From Neodiprion pinetum (Eukaryota > Arthropoda > Insecta > Hymenoptera > Diprionidae): 64,000 nucleotides of DNA. The stretch is from the NCBI RefSeq assembly GCF_021155775.2, contig NC_060236.1, forward strand, positions 666,001-730,000. The letters are read 5' to 3'. Positions 1 through 14,500 of this stretch are shown piece by piece (the stretch's first letter is position 1; each line of letters begins with the position of its first letter). Position numbers and translations under genes: made by a program. Below the pieces are notes generated by a model. That model saw only the letters and a program-made list of their open reading frames with translations. It was not told the DNA's origin and made no database searches.

Positions 1-2499
1 AAGAGCTCGCCGCCTCCGGGGCTTCGCGAGGGGGTGGAAACTCACCGGATCGTGGTTTTCGGGATCACCGGGTGTGTTCTCGAGCGCTGTAGCTACGATA
101 TCTGTTTGCGTACAGCCGCCGGTATCTGCTCGGCGATGCTTCGGCGGAGGGATGGAGAGAAGCGGTCGAGTCGTGTAGCGGGAGCCTTAGCCCGGCGGTA
201 TAGTGGCGTCCCATGTCAGGGCGGCGTAATCCCTGGATCTTGGAGCGGCATGGTCGGAAACACGTCCTCGCACCGAACCTGGACAACGCTGGACTCCGTC
301 GGCCGTTTCTGCCCGGCAGCTAAATCCAGTGACCCCGGAGGCGGAGGCGTCCCTTCATCCCCGGAATGGGGTGAGACACCAGCTCGACAAATTGCCTCAC
401 GGGGTGTAACGTAACGTCGGTAGAAATGATCGAGCCCCGCGCTCAGAGGCGCAGAGACGGACAAGGGTTGTTGATACCGACGACGAGGGAACGCGATCGG
501 ACCAGAAGCGGATGCCCATTTTTCGCCATCGCTGACCCGAGGCTTTCCCAAACTTTTAAGCCACGGGATTCGCCTCGGCTGGCAGTTCCGCAGGAGCCGG
601 AAGCGGTGGAACGACCAACGCCGTTTCGCGGCATGTGGTGCAAGAGAGAGAGTCGGTCGGATAATTTGACTCTCGACAATAGAAATCCTCGACCCTGCGA
701 GGGGGTTAAACCCGACGGAATCTTCCATCCAGGCGTGATTTTCTGGCGAATTAAACGTCCAAGAGGCCCGCGCTACTTACGCTCCTCGCTTCGCTGCTGT
801 GCGGCAGCAGCTGCGGCGATATTTTTAATAAAAATTACCCAACTTAAGCCCGCGAAAATATCACGGCTTCGTCGTGCTCGAGTACCCGAGCTCACTCACG
901 CCTCGGCGGAGGGCTGAGATGTAGAGGTGAAAAATAACACAACCCTTGAACGAGGACGAAGCCGCCTGCCTGCCTGCGGCTGACTTCGAGCCGATTTTTT
1001 ACGTGCTTTTTCGTGTTACAATATCTCGCCTGTCGATGGCGGGTCGAGTTAGCATTGGAGGTAATGGAAGCGAACCGCGTGCAGCTGGTTATTCGTTATT
1101 TCGCACGGCAAAGTCATCGACTTATTCAGCCACACTCGAACCTCCGAAAATACAAGTCAAAGATACTTCGTGCAGCTTCTATAGCCTATCGGTATTGTGC
1201 ACGTAGAATAACCGAAGAAAGCTCGCAAAGCGAAGCACTCGAAGCTTCCTGTACATTCGGCAATAGCGACGGTCCATACTTGAGGTGATTCGAGGAGCCG
1301 CGTGGAGTGGATCTCTTATTGGTTACGGCCCTGGTCTGAGAGACGCCATTGATGTTAACTCAAAGGATCCTCGGAGGCAGCGGAGAGCGGACTCGACCTC
1401 GGCCGAAACGCACTTCTGGGCCACTCGGTGGTACTCTCCTGAGATAAAATGGCGGACGAGGAAAAGTCGAATTCAAAGAGCCGATATCGGATCGGGACTC
1501 CGCGGCTTCTCCCTTCGGGACGCTCCAAGTTCCGGGACGAACTTTTCCCTCATTTGCCTACCAGCTCGCGGATATACGCAGACTGCGAGTGTCGTTTATT
1601 GGCCAACTCCTGTTTTGCACCCGTGTAAATCCAGAAACGGACGAGCCCTCGGAGGAAACCCGAGCGCGACCCGAGCATCCCCCATAATTTTCGGCTTTCC
1701 AATTTATCTCTGCGGCGCGATGCGACTACCGAAATGAGATGAGAAATTCGGAAATGAACAAACCCCGTCATGCTTTCGGAGCAGCCGCGTCGCCGCTTCG
1801 ACGCGACGTCCCGAAGCCCTTAACGCTCTCCTCGGAGATTTCGCCCCATTTCCTCCGAGTCTGCGGAATTGAAACGGCTCTCCCGTAGGACAATTACGCC
1901 GCATGTTCACCCGGAACATAATCCGTCTAATTCAGTGTCATTCAGTGGCTATAACCCCAAACCCAACCCGATCTAACGTGCTTTCCTGTAACCCACTTAC
2001 ACTCAGCAGCCGCAGTGTGATTCGGGGTGGTTCGATACGTCACGTCGGTTTCGCGCCACCTCAGAGGGTCTCAACTTTCGGGTGAACGTACCGCTTTTAT
2101 CCGCGGCCGAGGGAACGGTCCGCGATAATTAACGCTATATCGGCGATTCTCGATCGATCCGATTCCAATTTCAGATCCAGAGGAGCAACCACGCACGCTG
2201 CCTTTGGTTTTTCCACCGACGAATACCACCGGCTGGCGAGGCCTGTATGTACCTGTTCAGGTTCCGCCGGAGTAAATCGAGCCAGTCTGTCGAGTCGAGA
2301 GGGAGGCGGGGACTTGGCCCGCCTGTTGGCAGCAGTGCTTCAGCCCTTCTGTCGATACCACTCGACGGTGTCACCCCAACCTCGCACCGAAACTCCCCAA
2401 ACCTCGAGCGTCTCCTCGCCGCAGTCGATAATTAGCGACACTCGTTTGTCACGCCGACATTTCGACTGATTACACCACAACCATCGAACCATCCCACCA

Positions 2500-2502
<3 letters not shown>

Positions 2503-2550
<48 letters not shown>
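2503..2550. repeat. (CT)n microsatellite
   Basis: About 21 uninterrupted CT units, then TTTCTCT. Confidence 0.95.
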
Positions 2551-2551
<1 letters not shown>

Positions 2552-3383
2552 CTCCTCGATGACGACCTCGAGTCGTCTCGAGCTTGCGACGGACTGAGGA
2601 GAAGATTAAATCCAGAAAACAGGAAGGACCAAACGAACCTAAGTCTCGCGGAAATCTGCGGAAGGGAGTGCGAATAGTAACAAGAAACGAGTCTCTCTTT
2701 CTCTCTTTCAACCTTGCATTGGACATTTGATCACTCTCTGCACTTCGGAAAAGGCATATAACGAAATGCTGGACTACCGGACTTTGTTCAGTCCGAGTAA
2801 AATGGCCGAGGCTCGAAAAAATATCAGCAGCTCCGGCTTAATTCTTGTACGGTTGAGTGAACAGCCGGCAGTTGGTATACCGCGGTTGAAATTCAGATTA
2901 GTGTAATCTTCCGCGGCTGCTGCAGCACGAGCACGGCCATTAAAACTAGGAAATCCTTTGGCCAAACATTAGTTAACCACCTCGTTGCTTCCCCAAGTTT
3001 TCCCGACCGGCTACGCCGAGATGGTACAAAAGAAGAGGAGGAAAAAAATCAGAATTAAGAGATAGGATGGCGGGAATGGAGGGGAAAAAAGTAATTATTT
3101 CAAATTCCCCGGCGAAACTGGGAAAATAAACTAATTAAGTCTCTCAAACATCCAGCGGCGCGGGCTGCCGCTGCAGCGGGTTTCTTCTTTTCTAATTCTA
3201 TCTCTCCGCGTCTCCCGTTTTTCTCTCTCACCGTAATATGTACATACTTTTTTTCCCTTGATTCCTTTCTCGTTGCGGTTTCTAACCCCCCTCCCTTTTA
3301 TTTTCTTTTTCTTTTTGTACGTCTTTTCGCTCATTCTCTTTGTTTCTTTTTACCCCGCTGCTCTGTGTTACGGCATATTTTAT

Positions 3384-3418
<35 letters not shown>
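3384..3418. repeat. (CT)n microsatellite
   Basis: CT units with one interrupting TT. Confidence 0.93.
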
Positions 3419-5959
3419 TGTCGTTTGTTTTCCCCACTTTCCGTTCGGCCGCTCTGCAACGTAGTTATCGCCAAGAACGCCATCGTTTGCGCTTGCTGCC
3501 AACCGCGTCAAGTAACAAAGTTAACCGCACGTTTACCTTTGGAATAAAAATTCCCATTAAAATACTCGACCGTGTTACGTCAAGAGATGCAATGATTTTT
3601 CAATAAAACACACGACTCTTACGCATCTTTACACAGATCGCGTGACTCTTGCACTCAAAGTTCGCCAAACTCACGACGTCACCGTTTGGCATAACCGTAT
3701 TATTTTTTTCTCGTCTTGACTTTCTTAATTAGTTTCGTTGCTCACCCTGTCGCAGAACAATTCTAATGTGAACGTTGCCAGGACTCTAGAAAAGAGGGCA
3801 ACTACACCGAATCAACAGATTATCGTGTGGAACGAACTGCCCTCCATTCACCACGCAAACGCGAAACGCAAATTTTGCCAAGTTTAAACTCCACTTGGCT
3901 ATGCTTGCAAAACCTTTGCTGTTGCAGCGGAAATTTTTGTTCCGACAGCTTGAGTACTAGCCACGACTACATTAACGCTAAAATCTGCTGTTTCAGCGAG
4001 TTACTTTTTTCGTCAAAAACAAACGTGAACTCAATTTTCGTACCCTGATTGAAGAGAAACAATTTTAGTGGCAGGCTGCATGCTAACTCAGGTATAAACC
4101 ACCCTTTTCAAAGATATTATTACCACCAACAAAATCTTACCATACGCATTTTTTCCCGATTGTGATACAAGTGTTGAAAAAAATTAAAGAATCGCGCAGC
4201 CCGCGGGAAAAATTTTGTTTCATCGTTCGCCCGATGTCCCCGTTTTAGTTTCCAGCGGAAATACGCTGACGTCTAAGCTAAACCACTGCCACCCTAGAAT
4301 CCAGCCTTCGCTTCAAGTCCTCGGAGGAAGTTGGATGCAGTCGCGGTGCCGAGGCGGAACACCCTGGCCTTTTGGATTCCTCTAGGGGAAGAGATTTGGT
4401 AATTTCGATCGGTCCCTGCGGGTTTATACGTTTGTCGGGTTGACTGATAGCTCTTTTGAAGGAGCCCGGTATTACTTAAGCCCGGTTTCGCGTCCTCCGT
4501 CGAGAAGGGCGAACCATTTCTCATTACACCCCGCGGTGTCATCCCCAAACGCGTTTTCGCCCCCCGTAAGGTCCGCGAGTCTTAAATCAGATTCCACCGG
4601 AAGTGTTCACCCCCGTTCCTCCCCGTCGATCCGCGTCGTCAAGGAAGCGAGCGAGGTGGTATTTTTTGCCCTGACCGAGCAAAACCTCCGACCCCGAGGA
4701 AGGAGAATCGCCGCGGCTAAGCCTTCGTTACACCACCGACGTTTTTTTCCTCACCCCCTTTCCTTTCTTCTCGGGAATCGGGATTGGCAGGGCTTGTTGC
4801 GCGGAACGCGACAGCCGCAGAAGTATTCGGCACAGCTCGGCACTCAAGACGCTCGATTAACAGCCAACAGCCACCCTTTCTACGATTTTCCGTTTCTTCT
4901 TCCGGCTGCCGCTGCTGCCGCTGCTGCCCCCAGGTCAGAGTTAATGGAACCTCGTGTTGCGGGCTCGTCGCCTGGGATATTATACACTCGCATCGCACGC
5001 GTTATTCTCGTTACCTGGGGAGAAGGAGGCAGCTGAGGTTTATGGAGCAGACGGTTATTGTCAGTGATAGCGGTTTATGTCCTACATTCGTGATGCCTGC
5101 TCCGTTCTATTCCGCACCCTCATCGCCATTCTTCTCTGTCCTCCCACCCGCGCCCACCGCCTCCTAATCCTGATCCTCATCCTACTTTTTTTACTAGCCG
5201 CAATAACTGAAAGGGTTATTGCAAGGCCTCTAATTTATCCTTTCCCCGCGCTACGTTTCTCCTCCCCTCTGATGCAGGTATATCAGCCTTCTAATTTTCT
5301 CCCTGCCATCAGGATTTTTTCGGGTCGATCGTCAATCCGGAGTTTATCTGCACGGTCACTTGAAATTCGGGGTGAAAGCGGGCGAGTCTTCGCCGACTCT
5401 CTTAAACTTTTTTCGTGCGGGAGGTTCGTTCGCGTACCTTTTTATTACACGTATACACAGCGATGAGAATCTCACGCAAGGTGTAATATTCGAAAATCCG
5501 ACTAATCAAAACCGACTCTGCTTCGGGGATCGCTTCGAATATTCGCATCGAATTACAACGGATTAAACTACTTGGGAGGTGGGTATAATAACCCGGGCGT
5601 CGTGCATATATTGACCGGTTAGCGCGTTTTGGTAGGAAATGGATACACATGGCTGAGATTACCTCGGCCACTGCGGTCCGGCCTAATGCGGGGAAACCTG
5701 CTTCGGCTTTTGGTATTAACGAGAAGATGCTACCGCACGGCCGTACAATTGCCACCGAAATTATAATACCCACTCCTGGCGGAAGAGGGGTTGCCGAAGA
5801 CGTCTGACTGTGTGGGCTGCATGTATACGTACTTCGGAAAGACGGTGTATTATTAAGGGACGGGGTACAGCTTCGACGGTCTAAAATTATACTTATGTTT
5901 GGAAGTTTTTTTTTTTTTTTATAAGAAAATGAAAACACTCGGAGCGATTCGAGTTTGAC

Positions 5960-6053
5960 GGCCTTATTATTCGCAGTTTCAAGAATATTTCAGAATTTTG
6001 TCATGGAAATTAATAACAAAATGACGGCGTGGCGCGTACAAGTAGCGAACGAC
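5960..6053 (+). repeat. Dispersed repeat, copy 1
   Basis: This segment aligns by eye with 35422-35517 in the same direction, with about three-quarters identity. Shared blocks include ATAACAAAAT, TGGCGC and TAGCGAACGAC. Confidence 0.65.
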
Positions 6054-7250
6054 CACGTTTTCTATCAGGGGATTGAAAACATTTTGTTCTATCTGTTACA
6101 AGTTGGACGGTAATAAGTAACCCTAATTGCAAGTCGTCGAGAGTTCGTCGGGCGAAGTGGCTGCCATTTTCACTATTTCTTCCGCCCCGCTGTATTTTCA
6201 CCCAGGGTTTATCAGGGGGTAGATAAAGATGGAGGAAAAGAGTCAATACCGAAGTGTGCAGGCTATGCGGACGATGGGTCTGATAGAAGGACCACGGCTT
6301 ATTTCGAGATCGTAAATACACGGTCATACTGTGCAGAGTCTAACGAAATTTGCCGAGAGCTTTGAAAGTTTTATTAGGAAACAATAAAATAGGCCGACCG
6401 GGCTACTTCGGAGTTGGCGTATGTGTAGGCGTACGATACATGTGCGTTTATATAAATGTGTAACGTCTGCAGGTCCTTTGTACATTCATCCGCAACATCC
6501 AGGACTTCTCGGTCCTCCTCTTTTTCTTTTCCCTCTTCTTCTTCTTGTTTTTCTTCGACTCTTTTGATTTACAATCCAACTTTTATTACGCGCCCCGTTT
6601 CGGAAAATAGAGTTACACACATGCATCGGTACATACCGTATGTATCGTGTATGTATATGTATGTACATGTATGTAATTCTTATACGATTCCCCGTTACGC
6701 GTTTTAAACTTCCGACGTCGAGGTATAACGTACATGTTTGTGGAAAGATCGAATTGTCCTTGTGCAAGGTTATTTCTTCGATGAGATTTATCGAGAAGCT
6801 ATTCCCGATCAATACACTTAATTATTATCTTTATCAGTAATAACTGATCGAGAGTCCTGGAGGAATACGGACGATCTTTACTATATACGGGTATAAAAAA
6901 AATCTGTCGGCGTGAATCTGGACGGATTTGACTGTGCGGAATACCCGCCTGTACAAGTATACCTGTCTTGTACGTACAAGGTGTACTGTACAACTCAAGG
7001 CGCTCGTTATTTTTTTCTTCAAAAGCAAAATCGAGGATCCTCGACGATCCGCGGGCGGTGCGCGGTTTCTCTTGATTAAGGAAGTCGTCCTTGCGGTCCT
7101 CGTCGCGCAGGTCGTCGTTATTATTCGCAATCAGGAACGCGTTTTCTCTTAGCTTTGTTCCCTCCGCGTCGACGGGATGAGAGAAGCGAGAGGAGAGAGG
7201 AGAGCGGGAAAAGGCGAAAAACTCATTTCCGCCGTTCCGCATCGGGCCGG

Positions 7251-7280
7251 GAATTCTCGGGAATTCTCGAGAATTCTCGG
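7251..7280. repeat. Decamer GAATTCTCGG, three copies
   Basis: GAATTCTCGG, GAATTCTCGA and GAATTCTCGG are contiguous, followed by GAATATTTCC. The middle is a perfect palindrome, GAATTCTCGAGAATTC. Confidence 0.85.
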
Positions 7281-9225
7281 GAATATTTCCCGCGTCTGTG
7301 CGGACGTAAGGAACGGTTAGGAACGGTTCCGACAGCGATACGTCGGCCGCACCTGAAATTCCAGAGCCACCTTAAACGGACTAAGCCACTTTGCGGGATA
7401 AATTGGCGCAATTCTGGTTCGGATGGGCAACACGCAGCGTACATACGGAATGGGGCATTCTGACAAATGCGATACATGTACCACTTCTCGGGCCGAGGCT
7501 TCATCCCCCAAATGAGCGGAGGGCGAAACGCTCGAAAATGATAGCCACCCATAATGGGGAGGGATTCTGTTCAATTATATCTTACGGCGTTGTTCGCCGT
7601 CGCGGTAATGGCGCCGTCAAAACTACGCAGTAAAGCCCTTGTTTTTAGTGAAAAAAAGTGAAAGGAGGCCTTGACGATAAGGTGAAACGGCCACCGACGG
7701 TGACAAAGACGAAGAACAAAACAACAGGGGCGAGGAAAGGCGGGGGTTAAGAAGATTCGCCAAATTTTCGTCACACCGATGTAAAGATTACCTTTTTTTC
7801 ATAAACGAACGCCGAAAGGGAAATGCTTTTATTTATTTTGTTTTTTTGTTTTTTATTTTTTTATCTTTCATTTTACCACTCCTCATCTTCTCTCCTCCTA
7901 TTTCACACCGTGCGATATATGCGGCATTAAATAATCATAAGAAATTACCCCGTCGACGTACCGCGAGGGCTGAGTTGTGCAGACGTCGGCACGGTGCTTT
8001 AAGTAACTCAACGGAGAAATTAAAATTATTATACCTCGGTGCTCAAACGGATTACCGTTCAGGCTGCTTCGTACGATATGCTTCGGGGTGACTGGCTGAA
8101 ATTAGCCTAACGAATTCCCTCTAACACTCGGGATTCCAACGATGTACGTATAGAGACGTGCATGGACGATATTGAAAAATATTACATGACGCTGCACGAA
8201 TTTGAAATATTTAACAGCAGCACTATTGTCGCATGGAAAATACGCAGTACTTGTAAAGCAGTGCGGATGAAACAGCTTTGCCGACGACAGCAAATTTTAA
8301 TTATCATAGCAACTCGGATCGGCGTTCAGGTAATTCTTGCGATAAAATGACGATCAAACGTTCCCCTTATTCTCTCGATCATCAAAATCGAGCTTCATCA
8401 ACGCGGAGCAATTAGGGATGTAAGCTCGCGCTTTCGCTCGTATAGAACGCATGATCGATTACGATTAGGCGGAATCGAGCTGTGAACATACCCGCTTAAC
8501 GTGACCGAGCTTATTTTCTAATTAATCTATTGCAGAGACAGCAGGCAGCCGGTAATTAATTGATTTATCTTTTCGTCGATAAACCCGCAGTGGTATATAT
8601 GTATATTGTTGTATATACGTACACGTGTGTGTACCAATACGCTAAAAGAAAGTAGCAAACCGTTTGTAAAATCGTGAAATTTCGTTTTAAATTACTAATT
8701 GTACCGAAAGGGAAACTACTGCCAAATTTTTACTGTAACTTATATCAAGATTGGAATTTTCGCGCAGCAGTAATAATCGATCTAAGAATCGCCTGTAAGA
8801 ATCTTGATCTCGATTCCGTGCGAAATTGCAGCTGGTATTGATTTATGAAAGAAAAAAAATAAATTAAATATCGTAATAGTTCCATTAATCCTGCGGCGTT
8901 TGACGCTATCGTTGTTGTACTTGGACTCGGACCATTTCGAGAGAGCGTGATTTAAGTGGGACGTTAAATTGCGCTGTTGTGGCCGGTGTAAATCAACAAG
9001 TTGATATCTGGCGCCCACCGAGCTCGACCGACCACCGCGTGGGCTATTCCTCGGGAAATATGACACGTACCCTGCAGATTCGCTGGTAACGTCCTAGGAA
9101 CCGCGTCTTGCAAACCTCGCCGTTCCTTCCCTCGAATGAATATTGAAAAGCCCGGGGAAACCGTTCCCTTCAATTTCATCTGCTCCCTTCATTTGCAAAT
9201 TAAACAAAGTTACTCACGGATTCTC

Positions 9226-9233
9226 CCTCTCTT

Positions 9234-9291
<58 letters not shown>

Positions 9292-9298
9292 CTCTCTG
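9226..9298. repeat. Compound (CT)n(CTAT)n microsatellite
   Basis: CT units pass directly into about nine CTAT units (9253-9290), then CT again. Confidence 0.95.
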
Positions 9299-10299
9299 CC
9301 GAAGTCCTACAGAAGCGATGAATTCATCTTCGAGATTTATTGACCACCGAATCCTCGCCATTTATCTCGCCTTCTTCCAATTAACCCCTAATTCAGGCGA
9401 CAAGAAAACTGTGAATCTCGTCGCGGAGTTCGAATTTCCATCGACTTTACCCTTTTGTCTGTCGAGTTTTCACTCACCCCTAATTTACCCCTTCAAGCTT
9501 GATGACTCGAACCGAGAGGTTATAAATTTTTCCTCAAGATCATTGTTTTCTTACAGTTCGGGAAAATACGCCTTGAATCTCGGATATATATTAATTACCG
9601 AAATTTAAATCTGACGATTTTTGTTTATTTGCTTAAACAAACCTCGTGCCGCTTCGAAAAATTGGGTCGAGTTGTCGGCAGTCAACAGGCGTCAAGGGGT
9701 TTTTTATATTCGTCGAATATAGGGTAGCTGCACGTCGCGTCGGGGCAAAATTAACGAAAGAAACTGTGCAAGTGAAAAGAGCTGTGACGGAGAAGGATAG
9801 GAATGCTCCTACTATCTGGACAGCCGATCGTTCCGCCATCACGACGAACACTCGAACCTCCGCATGACTCGTTAAATCTGCCCGAGAAACTACGACACGG
9901 TCGTAAACGGGCAGCCGGAAGCAACCCGCCTTTATTGCCCCTGGCGAAACCTTCCCCAACTTAATTCATCCCATCGAGGACCCAGAGTATCGGTGTGCGG
10001 ATTGGCCAAGTAGGCAGCGACACCAGCGGTCAGTCTCCGTAACTCGAGCAAGGAGAATTAAACCATCGATGTTCGCGATTCGGTTTCCATACGCGTATTT
10101 CTCGTCCCAAGACGAAACCAACCTCAAAATTTTATCCGGTTGAATCGATTATTCTCTTGGATACACCCCGGAACGTTACTAAATATGGAAATATACCGAA
10201 ATCTCTCGCCAGCTCGTCGATTACTTGTCAATCATCGCTGCTTTAGTCAGTCGAAATATCCGGGATAATAAAAAGAGGTGTATCACTATTTGAAATTTG

Positions 10300-10365
10300 T
10301 CCATCTATCTATCGATCTATTCATCTATCTAACCGTATATCTGTCCATCTGTCCGTCTATCTGTT
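10300..10365. repeat. Degenerate ATCT/GTCC tetranucleotide repeat
   Basis: ATCTATCTATCGATCTATTC followed by CATCTGTCCGTCTATCTG; a decayed CTAT-type microsatellite. Confidence 0.75.
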
Positions 10366-11327
10366 CCGTATAAGTGGGAAAATTTGACACAGGTCAAATC
10401 GATACCAGACAACCATCGCGATTTCTGACACGTCACAGATTAATTGCAAAATATGAATGGACAGGGCGAGTCTGGTGGTTTAAACTGGGTTGAATCGCGG
10501 CGTGATCACGCCGATTGGCGTGGGTTGAATTTCACTGAATTTCGGCGAATGCGAATTCCCGTTAACCACGCCGCCTTTGATCGAGAGAAGTAATTGGCGG
10601 TGAAAACACTCCGAGAGCTGTATCTGTACGTATAACCTCGAGGAATTTAGAGCTCAGACGAAGCCGCTGTGCAGCAGCACTCTCGGATGCGGATGATGGT
10701 TCAACGTTTCCTTCTTGCGGTTAAGCCAGCCGAGCCAACCAAATTGGCGAAAGTTTAACGGGCGGGCGGCTGGCTGTGCACTGGTGTTCGAAATGGGATT
10801 TGAGCGGGGGGTTTCAAGCTCGCAAATCGATGCCAAAGCTCCTGGATCGAGAAGAGCGGCCAAAAAGCGCGCCACCGAGCGATCAATACTCCTCTGCATC
10901 CTGCACCGCGTTTATGCAGCATCGAATTTGCCCGGACTCGCTGCCCGGCCCCGAAGTCGATCGCGATAGCGAGAGGCCAAGGAGCGGCTGTGGTAACGAG
11001 GAAGATTGGCCGACGCACGCGGACCGGCTCGCTGATTGTTCCCTCGTTAGTGCGGATTAATTTGCGATAATGCGAGCTTTCGCTCCGCGCTGATCGCCCT
11101 CCATATTACGATTTTCGCGGGTGAATAGCGTGTCGCCCATTTATCCCGCACGCTTTCAAAGCTCTCCGCGCTCCCTCATCAATTAACAGAAATGTAGCGT
11201 CTGACGAGCTTGAGCCCTTTGTGCTTTCAGTGCAGTTTGAGTTTTCTTTGTTACGTATCGGCTATTTTCTTGCTCAAATCGTGACATTATTTTTGCGTAA
11301 AATCACTCGGAAATCGCATACAATCAC

Positions 11328-11570
11328 TTCAATCCGATCCGGGACAGCCTGAAAATTATTCAAAATCGGTTTCGGACAGCTTGGTATCGCTTGAAGCCAC
11401 TTTGAAATCGTTTTAAACTCACCCAAACTAGTTTACAGCGATTTGGAAATATCGTTAAATCGTTCGAAGCAGCTCGGAATAAGTTTAAAACTGTTTGAAA
11501 CTCCTTGAAATTGGTTTAAAACCGTTTGAAATTGCTTGAAACCACTATGAAATTGTTTAAAAGCGTTTGT
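11328..11570. repeat. Degenerate short-period repeat
   Basis: Imperfect units such as GTTTGAAATTGCTTGAAACC, GTTTAAAACC and CGTTTGAAAC follow each other with a period of about 11-22 nt. Confidence 0.6.
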
Positions 11571-14500
11571 CAGTCGTTCCATTTGTGAATGGCCTCTCAG
11601 TTTCGTCGGTAACAACACCCTAAGACTGAGAAATTTATTTATATTTAGGAAAACTGCCGGCGGGTTGTCCGATGCCGGAAAAGACAGCTGCTTCAGAAAG
11701 TTTGAGATCGAAATAAGGGGGGATGGGCGGTTTCTTTTTCGAATTCAGATCAAAGCGCCCGGAATCATCTATTTGTACCGTTTGAATCGCTTTGGCGACA
11801 TCCCGGTGAAAGGAGAACCTTTTAACACTTTGAATGCTGGGTAAAAGTATGAAGGCGCGTTCTCCTGAGCGTCGTGGCTTTTAGCCTCAAACAGGTTCTA
11901 TACGAGGCGCTACAATGCCGACGACGGTGCCAGCGGGTCGCCCATTATACTTGAGAGAGAGCTGCGAAGAGGCGGATGTCGTTCGGGGTCTGGGAAGTTC
12001 GCGTCGTCGAGAACTTTGCCCTCAGATCTCAAATCAAATGATCCCGACGCCCCTAATGGCGGCCCTCGTAATTCACCGTCGCCTTCTCGAGGGCTGTTTT
12101 ATCCGAAAATCTTTCCCCACCCGCGACAGATCGGAATTGGACGAAAACCAGCCACTGGGTAAAATCTTTATCACCGACAAACTTTCCAAATATCAGACAC
12201 ATTCGATGAACTGCTTACCCGTAGCACAGATCTGCGAAAAAATATTTCCTCTCAGCTGCGTGATATGTTTTTGGTATATCTTATGTTTTCGAGTCTGTCG
12301 AATCCAAAAATGACTTCCATTTCCCTCCATCGCGTACAGTTTTTTTTACAAAATACAAGGTGTTTGCATAAAAAAAACCTGACGTGATCGAATTTTTCGA
12401 ATATGTTTCCCGGTTTCGGTGAGTAAAAATCTATAAGAAACAGTATAAAAAAACCTGTGCAGTTTTTTGATAACAAACCTGTGTCATTCAAGATAAATAT
12501 TTTGATACTCAATTCTGACAACATTGTCATGCCGACTTCCACGATTATATATATATTACTGAATTTCCATCTACAAACCTAAACATTAACATCCGTGGAC
12601 CCGATAAATATTGCAAAAAAAATCTACGCCTGTTGACCTAGTTCTTTTTAAATCCGTTCGACAGAGCGACGGCTTTGAGAAACGAGTCGTTGAAGATAAA
12701 TTCAAGCGGGCTGCTCGGCTGCAGCCCAATTTTCATAAGAGAATTTATTTTATCAGAGCCAGAGACCCGCGCGATATCCTCGCACGCATTTCGCCGACGG
12801 TCCAACAGATAGGCAGTAACTCTCCTCCTCGACGAAGGGGGGAAACTGCCGGCTCAGCAGGACGCTCCAGGCTCCATCTTCTCACAACGAAAAGCCGGAC
12901 CACGCGCGCCAGCTGCGTTCATTCCTGTGAAAAAGCTCTGAAATATCCGAGCTTATTCCCCTCCTCGCAAAATTTTTCTTTTTCTTTCTTCTTTTCTTTT
13001 CTGCTTGTGTTTTTTCTTTTTTTTTTTTTTTTAACACCCTAGCTCCTTAAATTATCCGTATATAGTTGGGGTATAACCGCGTCGCGATATCACAGCGGAC
13101 GTCCCCACATACACTCTATCACTGTTCGCAAGCAGTGAAGTAACAGCGGGGCTAATTGATTCCAGGGTGCGGAAAAGGACGAGGACCGGATTCAGCGAAT
13201 TTAAATATAAGCGAAGGATAATCCCACCGCGTTTGCGGTTTTTTATTTCTCGACTGGCGACGGCCCGGGTACCGTCATTCATTAGGAAAGGAAAAATAAA
13301 GAGAAAGATAAAGAGAGCGAGAGCGAGAGGAGAGGAGATACGGAGTGAAATTTTCCCCCTACAGCAGGAAATATAATACCTACCCTGCACACCGTCCCGT
13401 ATTAAAATATTCAAATTTTTCACTCACTCACTCACTCTCTTTCTCCTTTTTTCATCTTCCTTTCCCATGACTCAGGCCCGCGGGCTTTTTAATCTCTGCG
13501 ATCCCTCGGTACCGATGTTATTAAGTCGCGAGAATTGAATTGGCCTGCGCGGTCCCTCCGCAGATCCGAAAGGTAGAGAATACGGGAACCGGTCGCCCTC
13601 TTCAATCGGTAAAAAAAAAAAAAGAAAATTTTCTACACAGGAAGGAATCGTCGCTATATCACTCGCGAATTTCGTTCGCCAACCGCGATGATCGCAAGTT
13701 GCATTTCACCATTCTGAGCCGGACCTAACCGACGAGGATAATTCATGCGCCAACGAGTTGAGTGGGAATTTCCTGAAATCGGAAACCTCATTCTGGGATG
13801 CGAATGTCTGGGATAAGGAGAAGCCAGAAGAGGAGCAGACGCGAACTCTCATATGCATCGATTCTTCGCATCCGCAATTCCGAGTCAGTTCATGCAGCAC
13901 GTTGCACAGTCTTCGGTTACGGCTGTGTCGACGGTATGGAGAGAATTCAATAGAGGCTAAGAGGGGCTCGTAAGAACCGATGCTGATTGGCTCTCGCGAG
14001 CCAGATAACGTGCAGTAAGGATTTTACGGGGTTCGTGGATACCCACTCAGCTCTGCGAAACCAGATACCACTGTGAGACGACCGCCTCATATTCTTCCTT
14101 GACCGACTTACAAGCCCCCTGATCAAATCAAGCCAATATACCTACCTACCAGTATCAAAAACTACGTGCCAAACTCGGTCGACCCTCGTATACTAATATC
14201 TCGGAATTGCTTGCCGTGAAATGAGTTACCCGGAAGTCTGATTGGGAAAAAAAATAGACGCTCTGTATTATACTCGTTTCTCGATGATTCCAACTGACGG
14301 ACGGAAACTGTTACGAACCTGTTTTTTGGGGCTCTAGGATAGACGGATGCATCATTTGTGGACATTTCGCGATCTTTGATCAGCCATCTAAAGCGGTTCG
14401 ATTGCTTTCAGCACTACAAATCTATTCAATTATTAAATAAATCGCAACAAAAATATAACTAACGATAAGTATTGAACATAAATTCTTTATACCGATCAAT

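Noticed and set aside
1..917. Overlapping open frames in the GC-rich first kilobase
   Set aside because: High GC lengthens chance frames. No family similarity or paired splice signals were seen.
7249..7283. GAATTC-rich array as a heat-shock element
   Set aside because: GAA and TTC blocks are not spaced by the required two bases.
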